64,000 nucleotides of DNA from Bimuria novae-zelandiae CBS 107.79 (taxonomy: Eukaryota > Ascomycota > Dothideomycetes > Pleosporales > Didymosphaeriaceae), in contig ML976659.1 in assembly GCA_010015655.1 (NCBI GenBank), positions 339,382-403,381 of the forward strand, written 5' to 3'. The notes under the pieces are model-generated. The model ran no database searches, was not told the origin of the DNA, and saw only the letters and a list, made by a program, of their open reading frames with translations. The translations under genes and the position numbers were made by a program. This document shows positions 44,616 through 56,537 of this stretch, one piece after another (position 1 is the first letter of the stretch; each line of letters begins with the position of its first letter).

Positions 44616-46713
44616 ACGTGTCCGTGCGCGTAATGCGCATGTTCGCGTAATGCGCACCCTAACACCATAGCAGCTGTATAATAAACAAGGCTATAGAGCT
44701 ATATATAATTACTATTATTATAAAATTCTATAGCGGAGTACTATATTAGTGCTTATAATTAATTTATACTATTTAAATTTATTTAAAAGTATAATATTGC
44801 GGTGGCTGCGTGTAGACTTAGTTAGGTTAGTAGATACGCCCTTTAATGCCTCCCTAATATCTATAGTATTAACAACACGTTTCTAACGCTTTCTGCTTTA
44901 TAGAGGTGGCTAAGAGGCCTTTCTTTTACCCTTTTAGGATAATTATAAAGCTTTTCTATGTTACAGACAGACTTTTGGGTAGCGCGCTAAGCTGCCTTTT
45001 GAGTCTTTTCCTTCTCCTTTACCTTCTTAGCTACCTCTTACGTAGTACGCTTTTCCCGCTAAATTATTTCCTTATTTAACTTAGCTACCTTCTTTAGCTT
45101 TACTATTTTTACTTTTTTAAGCTACTACTACTTATCCTTTTACTTCTTTATAGACTAACGTATATAAGCCTCTTTAACCTTTCTTAGTAATTATAAAACT
45201 ATACCCTTATAGTACCCTTAACATTACTAAGATTAAAAGGCTTATCTTTTTTTTCCTTAACTAATAGTGTCTCTTTAAGCCTATTAATCTTATAGTAAAG
45301 TAGCTTATTTTAAACTACGATATAGTAGAGTAAGTAGCTAAGGTTCTACGCGTTTTTACTACCTTAATTCTTTATTATAGCTTATATAAGACAATCTAGT
45401 TTACTCTAGTTAAATTTACTAAGTACTAAAATAACGATTTTTTATAATTCGTACTTATCTTAGGTAGTTTAGGTAAATTTTTTCAGTATAACCTTTATAT
45501 TAATAGTTAATATACTAGTAGTTTTAAAAGACTTAAGTATTATCTTCTTCTTAAAAGAGCGTATTTAGGCCTTTAAAAAAAGAAGGAAGAAGTTGTCTTT
45601 TTTAATTAAAATTAAAATTTAGCTTTTTTATAAATAGGTTATAAGCTCAGCTAAGTAGACTAATAAGAGAGGCTTAAAAAGTACTATATTAAGTAGCTAG
45701 AGCGTATATATTAAATAAAAAGGAAGTATAGTTAAGAAAATTTTCTTTTATTATAATAGTTAATAAAATTTATAGTAATATAAGATCTATAGCTATTAAG
45801 GAGAAGTAATTAGTAAAATTATTAAGCTTTTACCTTAGTATAGTAATTAAGCACTTACTTAAACTAAGTAAGGCTAATATTACTATTTATCTAGCCTAAG
45901 GATAAAGAGAAAACGTGTATCCTATAATTTCTTACTTTAATATTCTTAATATAACTTAATTATATACTATTATTAGTAGCCTAATAAATAAATCTTAGTA
46001 GTAACGCTAATTTATTAGTGCATATATATATTAAAAGGGTAATCTATTTATAGGAGCTATTTTAAAAAGATACTATAACCTTCTTATTTTTCTATATACG
46101 TTTACTAAACACTTATTTTAATTAGATAATAATACTAATAAGTCCTTTTTAATTATATTATATATATAATAAGGCTTAATATTATATTTCTTAATTTTAT
46201 TACTTAGGATATTAAAATATAGGCTATATTTATCCCTTAAATTAGCTTAGGAGTAATTACTGTCTATACTAGCTACCTATTAAGAGATTAAATAAATACT
46301 ATATTAGTTAATAAAGCGTATAACCTAGCTCATGCTTACTAGCTTCTTAGCTATTATTAACGCGAAATTTTATATTATCTTTTTTATAAGTGCTAAGTAG
46401 CGCGCTATAAGCCCTTTTATATAGTTAATTAGCTTTGCCTCTTATTATAAAGTAAGTTTTTATTAGTTAATTACCTTATTTACGCGCGACTATGTTCTAG
46501 CCTTATATCTTCGTATTAAAGTAGAAAGCTATACACCGTACTTGCTAGTTATTCTCTTATAGGAGAATTCTTTATTAGGTTACAGCGATTCTATCTTAGC
46601 AAGCGCATCGTTAATCGGAGCCATATTGGTGGAGTAATGTGGTGTTGAAAATAGGGAGGATTTCTGTTGGGGTGCGCATTACGTGAACATGCGCATTACG
46701 CGCACGGACACGT
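44616..46713 (-). mobile_element. Fot1/pogo-type transposon, 2.1 kb
   Basis: Terminal repeats of 44 bp with one mismatch start ACGTGTCCGTGCGCGTAATG at both ends. They contain two copies of GCGTAATGCGCA. TA flanks at 44614-44615 and 46714-46715. The transposase on the minus strand is a relative of the one at 20381. The ends kept their CpG-rich sequence while the interior is heavily RIP-mutated. Confidence 0.95.
44780..46624 (-). pseudogene. Degenerate pogo/Fot1 transposase
   Basis: The minus-strand start ATG at 46624-46622 gives MAPINDALAKIESL, the same opening as the copy at 20381. It then reads KEFSYKRITSKYGV, the Psq-type helix-turn-helix. The Lys/Arg/Ala-rich coiled-coil tail near 45200-44950 and the final block before 44800 (STRS-type basic end) match the tail at 27400-27724. 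The catalytic middle is full of stops and could not be aligned by eye. Confidence 0.8.
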
Positions 46714-46715
46714 TA

Positions 46716-47001
46716 GCGATTGTCTGCGTGTTTTGGACTAGCGATGATCGCCCGAGTGCTCCGATTCGTCTTGTGACTCGACAAAGAGTTTACAGTAGTT
46801 TGCTTGCATAGTCTTGTTGACCTTCTTCACGCAGTTCTGTTGTAGAGGATGACGCTTCTTTAAACAGTCCTTCCGCATGCTTGATCCATGCTTGCTCAAC
46901 CTCGAAGTGGGCTTATTCTCTTCGGGTGCGTACTCCTCGTCTTCATTGGCACAACATACTGGCCTCTGACGTCACCCATCTTCGTCCGCCGATATACGAC
47001 C
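46716..47001. other. Host DNA upstream of a gene relic
   Basis: This is normal-composition host sequence. A frame from 46888 contains a hydrophobic stretch (LILFGCVLLVFIGTTYW) and runs in frame into the relic at 47002. It could be a leader peptide or a signal anchor, but a pyrimidine-rich 5' leader is equally likely. Confidence 0.4.
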
Positions 47002-47330
47002 ATGGAAAGCCTCAGCAAATCCTTTACCATCCAGGTCAACGACAAATATGTAGCTCCCGTTCACGCCAGCGCCCAAGGGCGACGCTTGGCTCCAAAGTGG
47101 CAACGTTCACGCTGAAGGATGGCCGGCTTGTTTCTGGCGATTGGGTTCTCGGGCGTAATCTTACCGAAGACCGAAGCTTGGGCCCAAACAAAATCGCCTG
47201 GTTCAAGGATAATTCGGAGTCTGGAAAGAGACTTCATGTGGTAAACGCACATGTAGATCGCGGTTCACATCAACTTAAATTCGGAGGTAATGGTGACCTT
47301 GAGTGTTCTTGCACTACCTTCTTGAACTAA
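47002..47330 (+). pseudogene. Frameshifted gene relic of unknown family
   Basis: The ATG at 47002 in good context (CGACCATGG) begins MESLSKSFTIQVNDKYVAPV and stops at 47115. From about 47080 another frame carries a clearly coding stretch, KVATFTLKDGRLVSGDWVLG and then TEDRSLGPNKIAWFK, to TAA at 47328-47330. One indel between about 47070 and 47095 would join the two. The alternation of short polar strands with Gly/Asp turns suggests a beta-rich domain. The family is not recognised and the C-terminus may be truncated. An unseen intron instead of a frameshift is possible, but no good GT/AG pair is visible. Confidence 0.5.
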
Positions 47331-47690
47331 TGTGTTTGGGCAAGTGGCTGCTTGATGGCGAGCGACGATGAAGTTTTCGTTGACCTCATAGGAATGGAGG
47401 GAGCTTGTTCAACTGTAAAGTACAAGGAGTAAGCGGAGGTAGCTTTTCTAGATTCTCGTTCTTTTGTTTTATAGCAATATGTGCAATTATGCAGATCCTA
47501 CTAATGTGCCGCTCCTCAAAAAAGGTTGAGTAGGCGCAACAAGAGCGTCTCTGGGCGGTTAGGCAAGTACTAACGCAGACGGAGCAGGAGGCGCATCACA
47601 TGAGATAAGCATTTACGATTTGTTGAGATCTATCCCGCATGGCCAACATCGCCCTGGCACGGGCCACATCTTATTAGCCAATTAGATGCA
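47331..47690. other. Gene-free host DNA
   Basis: No coding signal was found in either strand. The sequence has host-like composition and ends where a more AT-rich segment begins. Confidence 0.5.
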
Positions 47691-47879
47691 AATACATCAA
47701 AACACTAAATGTTTGTCGTCATGTAGGCAATTTTTGTTTGCCAGCCAAAACACGCCTTTTTTAAAAGCTTTTATATATGCAACTATGCCTAATTGTACAG
47801 CGCCATTAAGTAACAATGCCAACTTCGTAAAATATACAAAGTACAGCCTAAAGGCAGGAGATTTGCCTAATTTACCTAC

Positions 47880-48105
47880 TTTGTAACGAGGTAGGCACGG
47901 TCGAACACGTGGCCTTCTCTCGCTTATAGAGGTTCTGGCTAGGCTAGGATCAAACACTAGCGCTAGTAGCTGACCCTAGCATATCCTATATATATTGTAC
48001 TATACGAGTAATACTTGGCTTAAGTATTCTCGTGCGTACCTTTTGGTGCAAGTAAGGAAGTCACATAGTATTGGCTTAGTAAGCGGGGCGCTTACCTCAT
48101 TACAT
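47880..48105 (+). repeat. Repeat copy B (inverted partner of 3690-3950)
   Basis: It shares several blocks with the reverse complement of 3690-3950, including CATAGTATTGGCTTAGTAAG and CGTACCTTTTGGT. Because it lies directly before the piggyBac-like coding region, it may be that element's 5' region. Alternatively it is an independent older repeat. Confidence 0.55.
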
Positions 48106-48239
48106 ACTTAGCCGCCACCCTTATAGTAACCGCTTAAAATTAATAATCTACATACTTTTAGACGCGCTCTCTTACCTAACTATATAGATTTTAACTCTCC
48201 TATTACTTTATTTAACTTATTTTTTAATGCAGGCGTCGT

Positions 48240-49960
48240 TAATTAGATCGCATACTATACGAATTAGCATGCTAAAAAGCTTTAGGCTAACGCGCCCTTA
48301 ACGCCTAACTACTATTAATAGAAACCTACCTCTTCAAGCAAGCTATATACGTATTTTACTATCGTTATTTATATAAGCGTCTACTAGGAGCCCTTGCTTA
48401 TTAAATACTAGTAGAAGCTTCATGGGACAGCGCCTTGGCATAAAATTAATCGCTACATGTCGAAGGAGAGATAGCAGTAGCTTAATTACTACTTATACTA
48501 TATAGAGGTTAACTAGAGCTTTAAGTCTCCCTTTAGCTAAGTATAAGATCTCTTAAAGACACTCTATAAGCGTAGCTTTAAGTACTAAGTGCTTAGCGTA
48601 CACCTCTATATTAATAAAGTAATTACGAGATTTACAGGCCGCGTAAGCAAAATTATAATAATAAAAATAAAGCCTACGCCTAAAGGCTTTAAGATCTAGT
48701 GCTTAGCTAATAATAGAGTAATTCTAAACTAGTTATTTTATGCTAGAGGGCGAGGGCCTATTAACTTACTTAACTTACTTACTAACGCGCTAGCTTTTAC
48801 TCCTATAGAGTTAGTTCCTATTACTCTTATACTCGCCGTAAACGCTGCCGGCCAGCGCCTCTTTCCGCCAAATCTCTATATTGTGTGGGACGATAATCTC
48901 TTTAACACTATCCCTATACTTAAATACTTTAAATCTAAAGGCGTAGGCTGCGCTAGGACAGTCTATATAATAAAGATAACAATAGAAGAGATTTTTAAAG
49001 TAATAGTAAAGGCAGAATTATAGGTAGAGGCGCTAGCTATTAGCACTCGCACGCGGGTAAAGCTCTTAAAGAAGTGCTTTAATAGTAACCTAATAAAACT
49101 TAAAACACACTATACGCGCAAGCTAGAGTAGGGAGATACTTACTAGGCGCTCTCGCAGAGTTGGTAGGTGCTTTAGGTAGCTTGGAGAGACAACTAGGTT
49201 GTTCTTTTTGCTAGTACTGTCGCTGAGCGTAAGTACTTTGCCCTTAACACTATGCTAATGCTCCGCTGACAATAGTTGCTATAAGCAACTTAGGTTATCA
49301 TAAAGCTCCGCCAACGCTCTAAGATGGCTCTAAATAATAAGAAACTCTTTAAGAAAGCCTTTAGCAGCGAGTCTTTTAAGTTACTAAGTATCCCTTAAAT
49401 AATAGATAACTATAATTACTACAAGAGCGAGGTTAATCGCTTTAACTAAATAAAAAGCTACTACTCTATTTAGCAGATCTGCTAGCGTACCTGGCGCCTG
49501 CTCTAGTACTTTCTACTAGATCTAACGCTTAATAATTGCTATAGGCTCTCCTCGTACTCCTCTCGCGACTCTGCTAAACGCTCCGGCTATAAGAAGTTCC
49601 TATACAAGCTTATTAAATAGCTCTTTGAGCGAGGTGGCCGCCCTACTCGAGGCTTAAACAAGCGTAAGCGACCTGACGACGTACTCGCCAGCGGAGAGGG
49701 CAACTTCGGTAGCTCACACATATCTACAAAGCTATTTGCGGAGGGTAAAAGCTGTGTTAATTACGCAGCAGCTAGACGTACAACTAATAAGAAACTCTAA
49801 TCCTGGACACCTCTAGCACAAGTTATAGGCAATATAAGGTTATCTTATAGCTCTTAACGCCCACCGCGTACTTATTATAGCTATACGCTTTGCTAGCTAC
49901 CTTTATATAGGCTAGAAGTTAATGCTAAGTGCTAGGCAGAGCACCTCCGCCGGCATTAAA
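48240..49960 (+). pseudogene. Degenerate piggyBac-like transposase (DDE_Tnp_1_7)
   Basis: Recognisable piggyBac blocks read in order. GFKIWCLANNRVVLN lies near 48690-48735. LYIVWDDNLFNTIPILKYFK lies near 48873-48935, where the DNLF Asp is a catalytic residue. AWRDN with VVLFASTVAE lies near 49180-49230, the third conserved Asp. IDNYNYYKSEVNRF lies near 49400-49445, the IDxYN-x-GVD type signature. RGGRPTRGLNKRKRPDDVLA lies near 49630-49690. A Cys/His-rich end (NAKC, then AEHLRRH) lies near 49920-49960. TAG stops replace Trp/Gln codons. The enzyme would have inserted at TTAA. Family assignment is from motif order; frameshifts are likely. Confidence 0.8.
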
Positions 49961-50421
49961 TAATTAGGTTAATAGACATAAAAGCAAGCTTAACTATTAT
50001 GTAAACCTATCTTAAAGCCCTTAGAGATGCAAAATCTATGCGAAGTTACCCTACAGAGGCATAATTCTTGGTGTTCTGCCGGGTCGGAGCAATTCATCCG
50101 ATTGGCCCTCAAATGGTGGCCCGTGCCAGGGCGATGTTGGCCATGCGGGGGATAACCAAGTGTGTGCCCAGTATGCAAGCGAAAGTAGGACCAAACCGGT
50201 CTAGCCGGACATTGAAGCGAACAGAAGAAAAAGGTATAAGGTATATACACAAGCCAGAAACCACCAAATCCATGCAATACCATACCCGCACATTACACAC
50301 AAGATTTGCCCACCGTTCAGTGTATATTCCCATTCATGTCTATAGTCACATCTCTTCTTTTTCACCAAACCTTCATCATTAAATATTCATGCAGCAAGAA
50401 GTGAAGCTCTCTGTGAGGTAT

Positions 50422-52317
50422 CTACAAAACAAAGACCATGACACCAGCAGCGATGGCGAGCAAGTAGCTCACAGTGCTGGTGGAGGCCGCGCCCAGGAAC
50501 TCCTCGCTTGGATGCTTGGTGCTGTTGGGCGGGTTGGGGTACGCGCCCGTGGGGTTGCTGGGGTAGGGCACGCTTGGTGCAGGGCTCGTCTCGACGATGA
50601 TACCACCGGTCGGGTAAGGCGGTACTGTGACACTTGAAAGAGAGGTGCAGTTGTCTTTGGGGGTCTCAACTGGTGGAGGAGTTTCAATAGTCGTGGTGAC
50701 AGTTATCGTGGAGTCGGTGCAGGGAGAAGATTCAGCCGGAACGCTGCTGCTGCTCTCCTCAGTCGGTGGGGTGGCTTGGGGCGGAGAAGGGGGGACTGTG
50801 CTGCTCGCCTCTGTCGATTCCGGAGGTGGCGGCGAATCGGATGTAGCAGGGGCTGTAGGAACAGACTCGGTAGAGGTGGTGCAGGGCGTCGACTCAGGAG
50901 GAACCTCAGACGTCGACTCTGGGGGCGGTGGAGGCCTGATTAAAAATATGTTAGTTCAATTCAGAGAATTCAGAATCGTTGTATTAACTTACACTTCCGA
51001 GCTGGAAGGCGGCGGAGGAACCTCCGAGCTGCTGGACTCAGCGGGTGTGCTGCTTGGCGGTGGCGGCGGGACTTCGCTGGACTCCGTCACTGGCGGCTGG
51101 GTAGAGGACTCTGGCGGTGGTGGCGAGTCGGAGGTAACAGGGACTTCCGGCGGAGGTGTAGGAATACCAGGTGTCTCGGTGGATTCAGTGCAGGAAGTTG
51201 ACTCTACAGGAGTAGTAGACTCCGGTGGTGGGGGCGCTTCAGAGGTGACAGGGACTTCGGGCGGTGGGGAGTCAGAGGTGACGGGGACCTCCGGTGGTGG
51301 AGTAGGGACACCAGGGGTCTCGGTGACTGGTGGAGGACCAGTAACAGTCACGGTCTCAACTTCGCAATCGCAAGGAGTTTCTTCCGGAGGCGGTGTGCTC
51401 TTGGTAGCTTCCTCCGAGCAAGGGGTGCTGGTGGCGGCAGCGCCATCCTCTTCGGGCTTTCCGGTGGCAGAAGCAGAGGGCTTAGGCTTGGGAGAGTCAG
51501 AAGAACCACCGCTCTCGATTCCCTTGCCACCAATGACCTTGATGGACTCCCATGAGCCAGACTTGTCGGTCCACTCGTACTCCTTGCCGGGAGAGTAGTT
51601 GATGATCTTGACCTTTTCAACGACCTGGTTGAAGGGAGCCTGAGAGTAGTCGACCTTGCCACCCGCCCAGTCCTGGGTACCCTTATCTTTGGAGTCACCA
51701 CCGGCCCAAATACCGATGCGAACGTTGCAAGGAGTTTGCGGGTAGTTGTGTCCGCCGTTGGCGTCGCCGTAGTTAAGAGTGCGCACTGGAGCATCATCGA
51801 TGAGCCAAGTAAGCGATTCAGCGGTCCAGTTGAGCGCATATCTGTGAACCTCTTCAATGCTTGGGACATCGGCCATGATCATGCGGTCGTAGACGGTTGT
51901 GTTGCCCTTGCCGAAGTAGTTCATCTGTGCGTGGGTTGCGTCCGATCCAATAAATTCCCAATCCACCTCGTCAAGATCGTCAGACTCCAAAACGATAGAA
52001 GAGACAATTCCAGCACCACGGGCAGCCTTCATTGTGACTTCAACGAAACCGAAGTGGAGGTAGCCATCGCTTTGAATGGTGGGAGCGTCACCGGTCTTCT
52101 TAACGCTGAAAACGACACCTTCGTCGGTGAACTCGGCACCCTTCGCGGTCTGCTGCCAGCCTTTGAGTGCTCTCTCGCCGTCCTTGAAGTTGCTCTCGAA
52201 AGTCTCTGCGATCGCCGGATTGTTGTCGCAATCCTTCTCCATCGGGTTGCAAAGCGTGAAGGTCTGCGCGTTAGCTAACGCCGTGAGGGCGCTCGCCGTA
52301 AGGATATAAGAACGCAT
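50422..52317 (-). CDS. GPI-anchored CRH-family cell-wall transglycosylase (GH16)
   Basis: Two exons on the minus strand, 52317-50993 and 50935-50422, are joined across a 57-bp intron (GTAAGT, ACTAAC branch, CAG) to give 612 aa. The signal peptide is about 1-18 (ending ANAQ). The GH16 domain spans about 35-255 with catalytic motif DEVDWEFIG at 116-124: Glu117 nucleophile, Asp119, Glu121 acid/base. A long Ser/Thr/Pro-rich stalk (about 290-580) holds repeated PPPEVPVTSDSPPP units. The end is a hydrophobic tail (SYLLAIAAGVMVFVL) typical of GPI-anchor addition. CRH enzymes link chitin to beta-glucan in the cell wall. Paralogues (Crh1, Crh2/Utr2) cannot be told apart here. The gene is host-like in composition and lies about 390 bp from the piggyBac relic. 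Confidence 0.95.
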
Positions 52318-55214
52318 TATGCTTGTAAAATTCTCAATACGTGTGTGGGTATATGCGCAGGTATGCTGAAGTTAGGGAATGGTAGGCCTTTGCCGTTTGT
52401 AATTTCGGAAAGTTTTCTCTCACAGAGAATTCGGTTTGTTGTTGAACAAGCGGTGATGTCTAGCCTCGCGTGATACTAGATCGACGGTGTAGTGGCTCAA
52501 GCGGTTAAAGAGTGAATGAATGAATGAATGAACGATCCGGAAAACAGAGCCTTGTCGAAACAGTGACAAGTTAACAACACAAAGAATGTACCAGTACGAA
52601 GATCGTCCTGCGGAGAGAATGTAGTGAAGGGAGTGTGTGGTTTAAAACAAGGCGCAAAAAAGACAGAAAGGAAGGTGAGGTGAGGTCTGTGTCCGCCCGT
52701 CAGCAGAAGTAGCAGTCCGAGATCCTGCGAACAGGGCGCCTCTATAAAAAGTGCCCAGTCCGCATGCACGCAATTTCCGTACAAGGTCACCGTAAATGAG
52801 GACAGGAGGTCGATCACCTGCGGCCACTCAGAGCAGCGCACGGCGACTCCTGTTTCGAGCGCCAGGCGGACATGAGTGGCCAAGCGCGGTCTTCGCTCAC
52901 TCCAGCTGGTGTTTCATGAAACAGGTGTGGGAACTAGCGGCATCAGAACTTTGTCCGGCCCTGAACCGGCCCTATCATGTGCGACAGAGACCTGGCGCTG
53001 GCAGCTGTCTCCGGCAACGGTTGCGTTTGGCGAGAGCCGCTGGCAATCCACACAAGCCCTGCATTTCGGCCCTGCGCCGCACTGCCGACCAAGCGTGGAG
53101 GCTGAGCATAGAGACAGCAGCTAACGCCACGTGAATGTCTTTCGGGGACGGGCAATGTCGAAACCGCTGACGTGCGTACGATGGTGTTTGTTCGGGGGGA
53201 TAAGAGGACCGATGCACATCTGTGCTCCCCCTTTGCGCTGCTCTCCACCGGGATTGTGATGCGACGGGAGACTTTCTTCTCGCGCACGGCCAAGCGGATA
53301 TCCTTCACTGGCCTTGTAGATCTAAGAGGGGAAAACCAAGAGGGGAAAACCGAGAGGAATGGAGAACACTTATGCAAGGATGGGCGGGCCCTGGCGATCC
53401 ATATTGTGATTTGGAACGACTTAGAGCGAGCGCAGGCCTGTGAAAGTGGCCTTTAGCCGCCAATGCGCTGAAGCTGCGCACTGGTTTAACGCTTCGGGAT
53501 AGCCCCGTGGCTTCGAATCGTACTTGCTGGCGGGCTCGTAGAACGTTTTGCCATTTTTATTGTATTGTGAGTGGATGCCCGTAGTAGGAAGTACTATGCG
53601 GCGCGCGAGAAGTTGATGGAGTTATGCGCACATACCCCACATTCTACCCGGTCCCAGCATCGAAATCGCGAAGAAACCCACGCAACGACCCACAACACAA
53701 CCAGTATAAGTGACTTGAGGTCCAACGTGTCTTCTGAGGCTTTAGAATAATCATGTCGACTGCATTCCATGACAGACGATGGCACAGAATGGCGAACAGG
53801 TGAATATAATAACAGTTGCACCTTGCCCTCGTCGCGCCGTGCACGATCTAGACAGGTTTTTCGATTTCAAAAGAAATTTGGCTTTCGCAACGATCCTTTT
53901 GACGGTTATACTTGGCGGAGAGGATAAGGCGCCAAGTGCATGCAGCACCAATTGGCCTAGAAAGCTTCCCTCCGCAATATCCTGATCGGTGTTTCAATCA
54001 ACGTTGGGTCGAAGAAATACACGTGGGCGACCATTTACCCTTTCGCACTTCGCAAAAGAGGACCGACATGAAGATTTGGTAAAGCTTTGAGTGAGAATTG
54101 GCGTCTGCCAGGCATTCATCCGGAGCTAGGTGAGCTGAGCAACCGAGCAACCCGATTGGGAAGCCAGTCACGGAAACTAGCTGAAGTCCGACGACGCTGC
54201 GGACTTGGCCACATAGCCACTGGGCGACCATCATCAGGACCACCTCATGGCCTCTTCGTATGCATGTCAATTGGTGGCGTGCATAGGACTTCGCAGGTAG
54301 CTGTGGTCGAGAGATTGCAGAGCCGGGTGTTGCAGTGCGGCGCGGTGGTTGGGAAACGACGGGAGAGAATAGCGCATTCTTTACCGCGCGAAGAACGTAC
54401 GATCCTGCAGGTCCAAAATGGTCAGTTATGGACAGAAGACATCCTGAATAACCAAATCACGGTTCCTTTTGCACTTCATCAGAGCTTTCTTAGTCTCGTA
54501 CATTGAACCTGCAGCATTTCGTCCCTCTTTGCCAGGGCTAGCAAACGCTAACCACAAGACAAAGAGCAGACTAAGAGGCTGCAGTTCCTGCAGTTCAAGT
54601 GTATGGAGTCGCCTCCAGTCATCATAGTGCGGGAGGACAGCATTCGAAACATCGGCGGCGACATACCTTTCCTGCTCCAACTCGTTGCACAGCCTCCTGT
54701 CACCTGCTTCACATTAGCAATGAAATCCATCATGTAATATATCAAAACGATCCTCGATGGTATTATCAATCAGATCTTTTCAGTTGGTTGGACCTTCAGC
54801 CGAGGCCACTCGAGTGAGGGCTTCGTTCGACACCCCGGCCGCATTCGCGGGGTAGTATCCCGGGGGATAACATCCTCGTAGACTACACAACAACTAGAGG
54901 TGACTTACCGCAGTTGCACTGGAATCGGGACCACACGTGCGCTGATGTTTCAATGGCGAGCGGCGAGACAAGTGGACCGCATGTTTGCTTGAAACTGCGG
55001 CAGTCGCAGGCCGGCTGGACACCCCATGTCTGAGCTGCGTCACATCTCAATATGCTGGGTCGGAAGCCACCTTGGCCGTGAAGGCGCAAAATAGTAGATA
55101 CGAGATGTGTTGAATGTGATGGGACGGAGAAGGATCGATGGGCACCGGTCGAAAAGGGAAGGCGAAGAAGGCAAGTGCACCCGAAAATCACTTAGTTACC
55201 AACCGGCTTAACGC
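52318..55214. other. Gene-poor host DNA upstream of the CRH gene
   Basis: This 2.9-kb stretch has normal host composition. I see no gene I can support: the longest frames (144 codons at 52943-53377 minus, 139 at 54087-54506 plus, 84 at 54426-54680 minus) show no domain, leader or consistent splicing. The part next to 52317 should be the CRH promoter. A five-unit TGAA repeat lies at 52513-52532, and a short AGAGGGGAAAACC direct repeat near 53325-53355. A multi-exon gene with short exons cannot be excluded. Confidence 0.55.
52513..52532. repeat. Microsatellite (TGAA)5
   Basis: Five perfect TGAA units lie about 200 bp upstream of the CRH start codon. Confidence 0.95.
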
Positions 55215-55924
55215 TTAACGTGTTTTACCACTCAGCGGCGCACACCAGTCAGCGGCGCACCCGCCAAAATCACGACGCGTCTCCACACAACACCCACGAT
55301 GCCAGCCGCCCAGCGCGCTTAGTAGGCTTAAAAAGAGGGCAGGCTTTCTCTTTCAAAGCATACCTTTTAAATAAAATAAATTTTAAGCTATTAAAGGGCT
55401 ATAGCTATATATAGCGTCTTAATAGGAAGTCTTTACTAACGCGTTAATAGTATCCTTTTATAGGCTATATTTTATAAAAAAGTAATTTTTAATAAATTAA
55501 ATTTTAAACTTTAACTAATATAGGTTTCCGCCCTAAATTATTAATTTAATATACGTAGCGAAGGGCTCCCTTCTTAGCTTATTAGTAAAAACTATGTAAT
55601 GGATTAGACCCTGAGTGGCCGTCTTACCTCACTAGGTTAGCGTGGCCCTAGTGGCTTGGCGTATTTATATATCTTGCCACATCTGCCCTTATGGCACTCT
55701 CTACGCTATGTCTCACTAGTAATACACGCATGTACTACTCAACATACCCGTGCCCTTACAAACTAAATATTATACTTTATTAACACCTAAATAGAGGTCT
55801 AAATAAAATAAAATTATAAATTATATTTATAGCGCGTAAAATTTAAGGACCTAATAATGATTTATATGCTGCTTAAGCTTATAAAAGAAACGCGTTAGTT
55901 ATATAGTATATTTAATATGGATAT

Positions 55925-56382
55925 TGTTAGGATCTGAACATGTATGGAACACGGAGGACCAACGGGCCTTAGTAGAAGTGACACTCGGCGGGGTCGCGTA
56001 ACCGAGGTCACGTGATGTACCATCCAGCCAAGACATACCATCCTGCCAAGATTGTGGAAGGTGTACCATCCATAGACGGCGCGACCATCCATCGGAATCT
56101 AGGGACAGTAACAAGAGAGATGGACAGTAAGGTTTACCCCCCCTTGTATATAAACCCACACGAATACCCTTATGGCATTCGTGTTTAACCTGTTTATTAA
56201 TCTATTGTTTGGATCTGAATAAGCAATCTTGTTGATTTAATTGTGCTGTACACACCTTTAATACTAACGCCCTAGTGACAAGCGCAAGCTATCACTACGA
56301 TCCTCTCTTGTCCTACTAGTATTCCTGCCCGAGAACCAACCTTGGCCCCTTAGGGATTAGCTATCTCTTCGGGATCTTAACA
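55925..56382 (+). mobile_element. Solo LTR, TSD GATAT, least mutated copy
   Basis: It begins TGTTAGGATCTGAAC and ends GGGATCTTAACA, with the 5-bp duplication GATAT at 55920-55924 and 56383-56387. It has a TATATAAACC promoter-like box near 56147. Unlike its relatives at 4272, 7570 and 62727, it keeps many CpA and TpG sites, so it arrived late or escaped RIP. Its 458 bp are a useful reference for the family. Orientation is assigned by the TATA-like box. Confidence 0.93.
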
Positions 56383-56537
56383 GATATCTATAACTTTAAT
56401 AAGACTAGCTTTATAATATGTATTACTATAATGTGGAAAGTTGTTATAAGCTCTAAGGTAGTTAGTTAGGTAGTAACTATATAGCTAGGTAATTATAAGT
56501 AAGTAATAGTAATTAAGTATGTTAACGCGTCTAGCTA

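Larger units (their letters stand above)
47691..50030 (+). mobile_element. piggyBac-like DNA transposon relic
   Basis: The interior encodes a degenerate piggyBac-type transposase on the plus strand. The region before it (47880-48105) is repeated in inverted orientation at 3690-3950. The outer boundaries are not certain: several TTAA tetranucleotides lie near 49990-50023, but no clean TTAA pair with inverted repeats could be fixed. Host DNA resumes by about 50,030. Confidence 0.6.

Noticed and set aside
50627..51598. 323-codon plus-strand frame rich in Gly/Val/Ser
   Set aside because: It is the antisense of the CRH stalk. The repeated Pro/Ser codons on the minus strand keep the opposite frame open.
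53510..53540. Possible tRNA B box (GGCTTCGAATCG)
   Set aside because: No A box, acceptor stem or anticodon arm could be drawn around it.
54087..54680. Overlapping frames of 139 codons (plus) and 84 codons (minus)
   Set aside because: Neither shows a family, splice sites or leader. They overlap each other on opposite strands and cannot be told from chance.
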